A DNA stretch of 41,087 bases from a virus. Position 1 is the stretch's first letter. Every line of letters starts with the position of its first letter. Below, piece after piece: positions 6,498 to 12,315 of this stretch. A program made the position numbers and the translations under genes. Below the pieces are notes generated by a model. That model saw only the letters and a program-made list of their open reading frames with translations, ran no database searches and had not been told where the DNA came from. The stretch spans positions 1 to 41,087 of IMG/VR virus record IMGVR_UViG_3300021440_000059; one strand, written 5' to 3'.

Positions 6498-7983
6498 ACC
6501 AAATTTAATCCTTGGTGATTGCCTTGATGCCATGAAGTCCATGCCAGACAATAGCGTAGATTCTATTGTGACTGACCCGCCTTATGGCTTGTCTTTTATG
6601 GGCAAAAAATGGGATTACGACGTGCCAGGCGTGGATATATGGCAAGAGTGTTTGCGCGTATTGAAGCCAGGCGGGCATTTGCTGGCGTTTGCAGGCACGC
6701 GCACACAACACCGCATGGCCGTGCGGATTGAGGATGCTGGGTTTGAAATTAGGGACATAATTGGTTGGTTGTATGGAAGTGGGTTTCCAAAGTCGCTGAA
6801 TGTGTCTAAGGCGATTGATAAAAATAACGGTGAAGTTGGACGGTTGCATAAATTCACCAAATACATGCGGACAACCGGACTTACTGCGCGACAGATAAAT
6901 GAAGCAACTGGCACATTTATGGGTTCTCACTACCTAGCCGACAAAAGCCAACCGGCCATACCTACATGTGCACTATGGACAAAACTTCGACCATTGTGCG
7001 GAGATGTTCCGGCATGGGTTGACGAACTGGTAGACCGCATAGAGGCAGATCGCGACCGGATAGGACAGCGAGCAACAACCCATTTATCCTTCGCCCCCGG
7101 CCAAGACAGCGACCGCAGCGGCACCACGCTGGACATCACCGCTCCAGCCACCGAAGCCGCCAAACAATGGAACGGTTTTGGCACAGCTCTAAAGCCCTCA
7201 TTTGAGCCTGTAACAGTTGCCCGCAAGCCTTTAATCGGGACAGTGGCAGAAAATGTGCTTACGCATGGCACGGGCGGAATAAACATAGAAGGGTGCAGGA
7301 TAGGTGCAGAATCTGTAGAATCTGGTCGCTTAAATCGTGGTGATTGCAATGGGTATGGCTCAAAATTGAAGGGCCAACAAAATGGCGGAATCAGTATTGG
7401 ACGATGGCCTGCAAATTTGATACACGATGGAAGCCCCGATGTGTTGGCTATTTTTCCAGAGACTGGATTAAGTTCTGGAGGAGAAACAGGAGAAACAGGA
7501 GAAACAGGAGAAACAGGAGGAATAGGTATTGGTGGCGCAGGAAAACGTTTAGGGGACGGGTCTTTTGGACAAAATTCTGGCGGACTTGGAGATTCAGGCA
7601 GCGCCGCTAGGTTTTTTTATTGCGCAAAAGCAAGCAAGCGTGATCGTGATGAAGGGATGGAGGCGCGAAATAATCACGCAACGGTGAAGCCAACAGACTT
7701 GATGCGATATTTGTGCAGGCTAGTAACACCACCAGGCGGAGTAGTATTAGACCCATTCATGGGCAGCGGCACTACAGGCAAAGCAGCAATTCTTGAGGGC
7801 ATGCAATTTATTGGGATTGAAAAAGACCCAGATTATTTTGAGATAGCCAAAAAAAGAATTGAGTACCAAAGCAAACTTGGCTATCAGCCGACTATTTTTA
7901 GCAAAAAAGAGATGGATAATTTAACAAGCCGTGGGGCTGTGGCGTGGCAAGATGTGCAAAATACAACTGACTGGGTAGAATAA
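6484..7983 (+). CDS. DNA methyltransferase (N4-cytosine/N6-adenine type)
   Basis: 499 residues. Motif IV DPPY is at residues 31-34, after the LGDCLDAMKSMPDNSVD start common to this class, and motif I FMGSGTTGKAA is near 425-434, followed by FIGIEKDPDYFEIAKKRIE. The order IV before I marks the beta group of amino-methyltransferases. The target-recognition part is the long middle region (about 110-390). It would methylate adenine or cytosine in a short site, probably to protect phage DNA from host restriction or to mark it. No restriction partner is visible. Residues 333-344 are a GETGETGETGET run encoded by a four-fold 9-nt repeat. Confidence 0.9.
   Translation: MTTNKPNLILGDCLDAMKSMPDNSVDSIVTDPPYGLSFMGKKWDYDVPGVDIWQECLRVLKPGGHLLAFAGTRTQHRMAVRIEDAGFEIRDIIGWLYGSGFPKSLNVSKAIDKNNGEVGRLHKFTKYMRTTGLTARQINEATGTFMGSHYLADKSQPAIPTCALWTKLRPLCGDVPAWVDELVDRIEADRDRIGQRATTHLSFAPGQDSDRSGTTLDITAPATEAAKQWNGFGTALKPSFEPVTVARKPLIGTVAENVLTHGTGGINIEGCRIGAESVESGRLNRGDCNGYGSKLKGQQNGGISIGRWPANLIHDGSPDVLAIFPETGLSSGGETGETGETGETGGIGIGGAGKRLGDGSFGQNSGGLGDSGSAARFFYCAKASKRDRDEGMEARNNHATVKPTDLMRYLCRLVTPPGGVVLDPFMGSGTTGKAAILEGMQFIGIEKDPDYFEIAKKRIEYQSKLGYQPTIFSKKEMDNLTSRGAVAWQDVQNTTDWVE
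7480..7515 (+). repeat. 9-nt tandem repeat x4 in methyltransferase
   Basis: Four exact copies of GGAGAAACA lie in the methyltransferase middle region and encode GET or its frame equivalents. Because the unit is a multiple of three, copy-number change would alter the length of a loop but not the reading frame. Confidence 0.9.
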
Positions 7984-8000
7984 TTAAGAGGTAACAAAGA

Positions 8001-8342
8001 ATGAACCAATATCCTGACAAAGAACAAACTTTAATTTTATTAAAAGAATGGGAAAATCTTTGGTTTTCTCTTGATAAAATTGATTACCAATTAGAGGTTG
8101 AAATGTTAAGCGATGAATTTAGAAATTTAATTTATAACACGTTTGAGTTATTGTTTGAAAAATATACAAAAGAATTACAATTTCGCATTTGTGGAATAGA
8201 TAAAGGTTGGCTTGGTTGGTTTTGTTACTCTTACAATATGGGAGAACGCGAAGCTACTTTTGTGTTAAACAATGAAAAAAGAACAATTTCTACTATTGAA
8301 AATTTGTGTGATTTGCTTATTAAACTAAGGGATCATAAATAA
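8001..8342 (+). CDS. Hypothetical protein, 113 aa
   Basis: AT-rich gene with a ribosome site (AGAGGTAACAAAGA) before the ATG. The protein is acidic and aromatic-rich (LKEWENLWFSLDKIDYQLEV, GIDKGWLGWFCYSYNMGERE). No family recognised. The last base of its stop codon is the first base of the following ATG, so expression of the two is linked. Confidence 0.7.
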   Translation: MNQYPDKEQTLILLKEWENLWFSLDKIDYQLEVEMLSDEFRNLIYNTFELLFEKYTKELQFRICGIDKGWLGWFCYSYNMGEREATFVLNNEKRTISTIENLCDLLIKLRDHK

Positions 8343-8701
8343 TGAAAACAATACTTATTTTAGTTATCGCATTTTTTGCAATAACTGCGCACACTGAAGA
8401 AAAATCAGAGCAGGAATTGCTTGAGCTAAGAATATGCCAAATGAGTGGTGCATTGGCATATAAGGCATATATGGAGGGCACGTATGATGCGCAGAATCCA
8501 GACTTTGAAAAGCTGCGTTACTTAGTGGACTATTGGGGCGATATGATGGTCGTAAAACACGACCGCAAAGTAGCCCAAAAAGCTGTAATTTACATTGCCA
8601 AAAGAATGCAGATGACTGATATGCGCCAGCCTTGGAGCGGGGCTGCATATGAGGCTATGGGGGAATTTGTTCTTATGAAGTGCGTGCAAAAAGCGTTTTG
8701 A
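8342..8701 (+). CDS. Secreted/periplasmic hypothetical protein, 119 aa
   Basis: A clear Sec signal peptide: MKT then ILILVIAFFAITAH with cleavage likely after the hydrophobic core near residue 18-20. The mature part is helical with two Cys residues (RICQMSG and LMKCVQ), which could form a disulfide in the periplasm. Last gene of the rightward operon. A superinfection-exclusion or envelope-modifying role would fit an exported early phage protein but is only inference. Confidence 0.75.
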   Translation: MKTILILVIAFFAITAHTEEKSEQELLELRICQMSGALAYKAYMEGTYDAQNPDFEKLRYLVDYWGDMMVVKHDRKVAQKAVIYIAKRMQMTDMRQPWSGAAYEAMGEFVLMKCVQKAF

Positions 8702-8726
8702 CGCACATTTGCATGTATTTGAGAGC

Positions 8727-8861
8727 CCCCGCTACTTTGCCGGGGTGGTCAGCTTTGTTTTGCGTGCATAGCTGTCACGGCTGACTTTAACCCCAGCAGC
8801 AAGGGGTGATGGCGTGTTTTTACACCAAATTGGAAGTTATAAACTTGCTGATGCGATCAGC
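8727..8861. other. Hairpin-rich intergenic region after rightward operon
   Basis: The gap 8702-9371 has no convincing gene. Its first part holds CCCCG/CGGGG (8727-8731 with 8741-8745), GTCAGC/GCTGAC (8748-8753 with 8780-8785), CCCC-N8-GGGG (8791-8806) and GCTGAT-GCG-ATCAGC (8847-8861). None is followed directly by a T-run on the plus strand, so these are not canonical terminators, although they probably help end convergent transcripts. They may belong to the 3' part of the minus-strand structured RNA. Confidence 0.5.
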
Positions 8862-8957
8862 TTTCCCGCTGGCTTCTTATGTTGGATTGCGCATCCCAAA
8901 ACATTAATTAAACCAACTTGCCAAACTCATTAAACCTGGCCACTACTAAGCCCAGTA

Positions 8958-9085
8958 CCATCATGGAATAGCTGGGTGGATTTGAACCACCGACCCGCCT
9001 TGAATGTTTCAATTAATCTCCGCATTCAATCGAGTGATACGCCCCCACTGACTCTACCAACTGATTTACAACTATTCCATGATGG
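8958..9085 (-). ncRNA. tRNA-like element with extended acceptor and long extra arm
   Basis: On the minus strand GGAATAG (9078-9072) pairs with CTATTCC (8971-8965) and the stem extends on both sides to 17 bp (8958-8974 with 9069-9085, one G-U). A D-loop-like CAGTTGGTAGA and a T-arm (GGTGG-TTCAAAT-CCACC, 8975-8991) are intact. The middle is abnormal: an anticodon-like stem without U33, and a 7-bp extra hairpin (9000-9006 with 9023-9029). The core is about 115 nt, and three extra nucleotides separate T-stem and acceptor. It is thus tRNA-like rather than a usable tRNA; no amino acid is assigned. Confidence 0.6.
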
Positions 9086-9116
9086 CTCCGGGAGCCCTTC
9101 CCCCGGATGGCTTTTT

Positions 9117-9426
9117 ATGGTGGCCGGTGCTGATCTCCGGCATGGGTGGGGCGTTACCATGATCTAGAAATTGCTAACAAGAATGCCTCCTTGCTACTCG
9201 GTTCTATTTCAGCGGGCAAATCGTCACCCGGCGTATTCGCCGCCTACATGTCTAAACAAGGTTTCAAAGCTTGCCTTCCAATTGCGCATCAGCCTGCGCA
9301 TTCACCATCATCAAAGCGGGCCGGGCTTGATTCCGGCTTATCGTGACCAAGGGCGCAGTTTTAGTCACGTGCTATTTAACTGCCGCGTTTAGCGTGTCCA
9401 TCCACGCCGCCGCTTTGATGATGGTG
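9117..9426 (-). ncRNA. Structured RNA copy B (kissing-loop element)
   Basis: Two blocks match the rightward leader in inverted orientation: 9284-9309 is identical over 26 nt to 1874-1899, and 9117-9141 matches 24 of 25 nt of 1968-1992. Both blocks keep the hairpins TGCGCA-GGCTGA-TGCGCA and GCCGG-N9-CCGGC with complementary loops (GCTGAT/ATCAGC). The spacer between blocks is 142 nt instead of 68 and has its own hairpins. A perfect 17-bp inverted repeat (9303-9319 with 9410-9426) offers an alternative pairing partner for the first block. The ORFs crossing this region look spurious. Confidence 0.7.
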
Positions 9427-9530
9427 CCGTCTTTCCGGCTGCCAGTTGCAATACAGGGGCGCTTAACAACAATATCAAACGCCCTCTTTGCGTGAAGCAA
9501 ATCTTCGTTGCAACGGATGCAGTATATCAT
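9372..9530 (-). CDS. Doubtful 52-aa ORF downstream of Rz
   Basis: An ATG at 9530 opens a frame starting MIYCIRCNEDLLHAKRAFD with a CxxC pair and ending near AAAWMDTLNAAVK. No ribosome site precedes it and a good promoter overlaps the start, so if that promoter is used the ATG is lost. Its 3' part forms one arm of the 17-bp inverted repeat of the structured RNA. It may be a remnant gene or simply non-coding. Confidence 0.3.
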   Translation of the reverse strand: MIYCIRCNEDLLHAKRAFDIVVKRPCIATGSRKDGTIIKAAAWMDTLNAAVK

Positions 9531-9549
9531 AGTTAACAAATTCTGAAAA
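9521..9549 (-). promoter_or_regulatory. Candidate promoter for the minus-strand RNA region
   Basis: On the minus strand TTTTCA (9549-9544), a 17-nt spacer and TATACT (9526-9521) with an extended -10 TG two bases upstream. Transcription would start near 9514 and run through RNA copy B and the tRNA-like element, with no convincing gene downstream. Confidence 0.5.
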
Positions 9550-9555
9550 CTATTT

Positions 9556-10098
9556 TTACGGGGCCGCCTCACCCCTCACCGCATAGGCATCCGCCCGGCA
9601 CGATGCGTAGGCTGCATTCACGGTGTCTGCGTCTGCGGCTTGCTGGAGAAGAAATTCAGTAAGCTGTTTTGAAAGTACCCCACTGGCTTGGGTTGCGTCT
9701 GCTGCACCAGCATCGGGGGCTGGGGGAGCTTCACTTGGGGAGCTACTACTACACGACCCACATCCGGGGGCGTGGGGGTCGCGCAGCCTGCCATCAGAAT
9801 CAGTGAGATTGCGCAAGCGCTCAGATAGGGCAGAGATGGTTTTTTCATTGGTTGAGTCCTTTAGGGTTTGTTTGTCGAGCGCGGCGTGCAGAGCTTGCTC
9901 TGTGGCGAGGGTTTTGGCCGTCTCTGCGGATAGTGTTTGGGCGGCTTCGGACTTGATGTCTGCGATTGCTGCGGTGTAGCGCTGCGTGGCTTCGGCCTGT
10001 CCGGCTTGGTACTGGCAATGCCCATAATACCATACGCCTAGTAGCGAGGCAATCATGGAGACTGCGATTGCTAGAATTTTGATGTCAAAAGAAATCAT
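9556..10098 (-). CDS. Rz: Rz-type inner-membrane spanin (i-spanin)
   Basis: 180 residues from the ATG at 10098, which overlaps the holin-like gene's TGA. An N-terminal membrane anchor (ILAIAVSMIASLLGVWYYG) is followed by a long helical periplasmic part rich in Ala, Gln, Glu and Thr, as in Rz proteins. It spans the periplasm with Rz1 to fuse the inner and outer membranes in the last step of lysis. The Rz1 frame is nested inside. A Ser/Pro-rich insert (near CGSCSSSSPSEAPP) coincides with the nested Rz1 start and probably reflects the double coding constraint. Confidence 0.85.
   Translation of the reverse strand: MISFDIKILAIAVSMIASLLGVWYYGHCQYQAGQAEATQRYTAAIADIKSEAAQTLSAETAKTLATEQALHAALDKQTLKDSTNEKTISALSERLRNLTDSDGRLRDPHAPGCGSCSSSSPSEAPPAPDAGAADATQASGVLSKQLTEFLLQQAADADTVNAAYASCRADAYAVRGEAAP
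9618..9848 (-). CDS. Rz1: Rz1-type outer-membrane spanin lipoprotein (nested in Rz)
   Basis: 76 residues encoded wholly within Rz in another frame. A lipoprotein signal peptide (SACAISLILMAGC, with LMAGC the lipobox) gives a lipid-anchored, proline-rich mature protein (PTPPDV, KLPQPPMLVQQTQPKP), the usual Rz1 signature. AAAGGA lies eight bases before the ATG. It pairs with the i-spanin at the outer membrane. The complete nesting matches the lambda Rz/Rz1 arrangement. Confidence 0.9.
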   Translation of the reverse strand: MKKPSLPYLSACAISLILMAGCATPTPPDVGRVVVAPQVKLPQPPMLVQQTQPKPVGYFQNSLLNFFSSKPQTQTP

Positions 10099-10304
10099 GG
10101 CTTCACTTTGGGCTGGTCTACCAAGCGCCCGACTATTCCAAAAGCCAATAGCGCCACAGTCACCCACTGCACCCAATTTGCAGGCACGCTTGTTTTCATG
10201 TCAGACGGCAATCCCATCCATGCGCCTTGTATTGCGGTGGCCGCTGCCATGGCCTGAACGGATAACATTCGGTAAGCTTTTTTCCAATTTGGGATTAGTT
10301 TCAT
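10095..10304 (-). CDS. Holin-like protein, 69 aa
   Basis: The start is at ATG 10304 (MKLIPNWKKAYRMLSVQAMA), which overlaps the previous stop; the longer frame upstream is a shadow. There are one or two hydrophobic segments, AMAAATAIQGAWMGL and WVQWVTVALLAFGIVGRLV, the latter a clear membrane helix ending in a charged tail. This matches a small phage holin family often found just before Rz. It would form the inner-membrane lesion that times lysis. Topology should be confirmed, since another small membrane protein is encoded two genes upstream. Confidence 0.75.
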   Translation of the reverse strand: MKLIPNWKKAYRMLSVQAMAAATAIQGAWMGLPSDMKTSVPANWVQWVTVALLAFGIVGRLVDQPKVKP

Positions 10305-10744
10305 GCCAGCGCCTTTGCGTTGTTCACGTCGATAGTGACGGTTTCGCCTTTGAGTATGGCCTGGTGTACTTTGTTTTTCACAAGCTCTACAGCAGGGCGG
10401 CTTGTGCCACCGATAAGCGTGGTCTCTGTGGCCTGCATGCCTAAGAGTGGGCATCCTTCGGTGTCGGCGGAGGTGTTGCCAGCATGCATTCGAATGTACT
10501 GGAATCCAGGCACATCGTGAATGGTCAAGGTGTCCGGGCCGAATCTGGCTGAGGGCTCAAGGGTGACTCGGTACTGCCCCGAAGGGATCGCCGTGGCTCC
10601 CTTAATTTTCCACTCAGACACGGGCACTCCTTCAATCTCACGCACCTCGTCCTCCAATGTGCAACATGCGTATACGCCGTCTATGTAGAGCTTGCCAATA
10701 GTAGCACCTCCTAATGACGGACGGCGCTGTAGTGTGAGTTTCAT
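10301..10744 (-). CDS. DUF5675-family protein, candidate lysis enzyme
   Basis: 147 residues from ATG 10744 (MKLTLQRRPSLGGATIGKLY), which overlaps the upstream TGA. The body has ATAIPSGQYRVTLEP, then IHDVPGFQYIRMHAGN and DTEGCPLLG. The H-x-G-N...D-T-x-G-C arrangement is typical of the DUF5675 family and resembles the His/Cys active site of L,D-transpeptidase-like enzymes. Set between a membrane peptide and a holin-like gene, it may attack or modify peptidoglycan; this is inference, as the family reaction is not established. Confidence 0.75.
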   Translation of the reverse strand: MKLTLQRRPSLGGATIGKLYIDGVYACCTLEDEVREIEGVPVSEWKIKGATAIPSGQYRVTLEPSARFGPDTLTIHDVPGFQYIRMHAGNTSADTEGCPLLGMQATETTLIGGTSRPAVELVKNKVHQAILKGETVTIDVNNAKALA

Positions 10745-10878
10745 TTTGAAATCCTTTCGGTAAGCCAAGAAACACAAAACGCCAGTACAAAGCAGAGCAT
10801 AAATATGCCAGCGCCGCAGTAGAAAAACTCGGTGGGCCAGTCAAATTGAATTAATCCCAATGTTTCAGCGTCTATCAT
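10741..10878 (-). CDS. Small single-span membrane protein, 45 aa
   Basis: A short frame beginning MIDAETLGLIQFDWPTEFFY with one strong membrane helix (CGAGIFMLCFVLAFCVSWL) and a charged tail ERISK. Its TGA overlaps the ATG of the DUF5675 gene, and its start overlaps the end of the 161-residue membrane protein by 14 nt. Size, position and topology fit a holin, pinholin or antiholin. It is too short for routine gene calling and easily missed. Confidence 0.75.
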   Translation of the reverse strand: MIDAETLGLIQFDWPTEFFYCGAGIFMLCFVLAFCVSWLTERISK

Positions 10879-11350
10879 TTTTAGTGGCCCTCTCCTTACG
10901 CGCCTCAACTTCGGAGCGAATTGCTGCAGAAATAGCTCTCAGGGATGCGTCACCCTTGCCCTCTCTGCTTGCTGCATTCATTCCCATTTCAATGCGCTTC
11001 ATTACATCCCACCCTACCATTTGACTTTCTACAACTGTAATCCTAGCCTCTTGAGCCCTTAGATTGTCATTCATGCGGGCAAACTCAGTGTCTATTTTGT
11101 CATTAAGCCTTTTAACTTCTAAATTTAGTGTCGGGATTGATTCTCTTACAATCGCCAACTCCTCATTCATTTTGGGTATTGAGTCTGTAACAGAAGCTAT
11201 TTTGTTATACATAATCCACCCGCCAGTAAGTCCACCAAGAACCCCGGCAATAATAATCGGCGGAAGTATTTTGTCTCGAATCCAAAGCATCAAGGACTGA
11301 TCTTCTGCACGCTGATTGTGAGATCGGGTCTCAATGTTTCCGGTTCCCAT
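10865..11350 (-). CDS. Membrane-anchored coiled-coil protein, 161 aa
   Basis: A membrane helix at about residues 29-49 (LPPIIIAGVLGGLTGGWIMY) is followed by a long helical region with heptad features (EELAIVRESIPTLNLEVKRL, then NDKIDTEFARMNDNLRAQEA). The cytoplasmic N-terminus is short and polar. It lies between the NlpC/P60-like gene and the 45-residue membrane protein, so a role in lysis control or envelope docking is plausible. No family assigned with confidence. Confidence 0.7.
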   Translation of the reverse strand: MGTGNIETRSHNQRAEDQSLMLWIRDKILPPIIIAGVLGGLTGGWIMYNKIASVTDSIPKMNEELAIVRESIPTLNLEVKRLNDKIDTEFARMNDNLRAQEARITVVESQMVGWDVMKRIEMGMNAASREGKGDASLRAISAAIRSEVEARKERATKNDRR

Positions 11351-11356
11351 TGTGTT

Positions 11357-11836
11357 TTATTGTGGTACGTTAATAATTCTTGCCCCAGGCATGCTGAGTG
11401 CCAGCGCCATGAATTGCGCGGGGCCTAGGGCGTAGCTGTCTACGATGTAGGGATCGCCTACCCATTCATTGCAAAACCAACGGGTTTCGCTCTGGCCCAG
11501 AAAAATCAGGGCGCTACTGGCAGCGCCGCGCCAGTCGTATTGACTGCCTGCGGTTTTGTTTAGCAAGTCTTGGCTATCAGCAACGTCCCAACTTGGCACG
11601 TCAATAGCAATCCATTTTTCAGCGTTTAGCCGCACATTCTTTTTGATGCGCACGCCCTCATCGCGCACGCTGGCGCTGGCAATGTCCACCGTGCCATCCG
11701 CATGTATGGCATGCACGGCCTCCACATGTGTGCAGCGGGAAAATTTACCACGCTGCACAAGCCGTGTGAGCGCCCATCCCAAGCGGACAGTCCATGAGTC
11801 TTTGGCGTGGTCGCCGATGTAACCTAGGACTATCAT
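11357..11836 (-). CDS. Permuted NlpC/P60 (YiiX/YaeF-like) peptidase, possible endolysin
   Basis: 159 residues. A His in FSRCTHVEAVHAI near residue 37 precedes the Cys in RWFCNEWVGDPY near residue 120, the reversed order of the circularly permuted papain-like YiiX/YaeF group. An N-terminal strand (MIVLGYIGDHAKD) starts the fold. Such enzymes cut amide bonds in peptidoglycan stem peptides or related substrates. As no muramidase or amidase is found, this is the best endolysin candidate, although it lacks a signal peptide and would need a holin. It overlaps the fibre-assembly gene by four bases. Confidence 0.65.
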   Translation of the reverse strand: MIVLGYIGDHAKDSWTVRLGWALTRLVQRGKFSRCTHVEAVHAIHADGTVDIASASVRDEGVRIKKNVRLNAEKWIAIDVPSWDVADSQDLLNKTAGSQYDWRGAASSALIFLGQSETRWFCNEWVGDPYIVDSYALGPAQFMALALSMPGARIINVPQ

Positions 11837-12315
11837 AGCGGGCCTTCAAATACTTCGGGCCAGCCGCCGCTAAAATCATAGCTTGCCGGGTCTTGGCTTG
11901 CCTCCATTGCGGTCTTATGCGCCTGCGCGGCATCATCAATCGCCGCAGCTTGCGAAAACCCGGCTTGAATAATTTGTTTGGCAAGCGATGGTGTCATTGC
12001 CACTTCGCCATTGTCCATAGTCCGCCAGTTTGGGCGAAGTACGGTAGCGTTTGGCAACCCCAAATTGATGATCGAGTTGTATTCTGCGCAAGCAATCATA
12101 TCTGACTTAAACCAATGACCGCTTACTTTTATTCCACCATTAAAACGCAATTGGTCGCGTTTGGCTTTAATGGGATTCCAAACGTCTGATAAAAGATGCG
12201 CTTCAGTAAGAGGTGGGGTGTAAAGCACAGCGCCTTCAACCCATTCATGCCCATCGTATTGAGCGTTTGCATACAAAGCAACAATTTCCCCATTTTCATT
12301 ACGATTTACAAACAT
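11833..12315 (-). CDS. Tail-fibre assembly-like protein (DUF4376)
   Basis: 160 residues from the ATG at 12315, which overlaps the fibre gene's TGA; AAAGGA lies seven bases upstream. The C-terminal two thirds (VWNPIKAKRDQLRFNGGIKV, then HWFKSDMIACAEYNSI and NWRTMDNGEVAMT) is the DUF4376 domain common in fibre-assembly proteins. It probably acts as a chaperone for folding or attaching the tail fibre encoded immediately upstream. Confidence 0.75.
   Translation of the reverse strand: MFVNRNENGEIVALYANAQYDGHEWVEGAVLYTPPLTEAHLLSDVWNPIKAKRDQLRFNGGIKVSGHWFKSDMIACAEYNSIINLGLPNATVLRPNWRTMDNGEVAMTPSLAKQIIQAGFSQAAAIDDAAQAHKTAMEASQDPASYDFSGGWPEVFEGPL

Noticed and set aside
8727-8745. Rho-independent terminator of the rightward operon
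   Set aside because: The CCCCG/CGGGG stem is not followed by a T-run on the plus strand.
8964-9078. Functional tRNA gene
   Set aside because: No acceptable anticodon loop, about 115 nt long, and extra bases between T-stem and acceptor; kept as tRNA-like only.
8976-9346. Plus-strand ORFs (MDLNHRPALN... and following)
   Set aside because: LNHRP-type peptides are typical antisense readings of a tRNA T-arm; the region is structured RNA.
10638-10844. 68-aa minus-strand ORF
   Set aside because: It is out of frame with the coupled 45-residue membrane protein and the DUF5675 gene and has no ribosome site.
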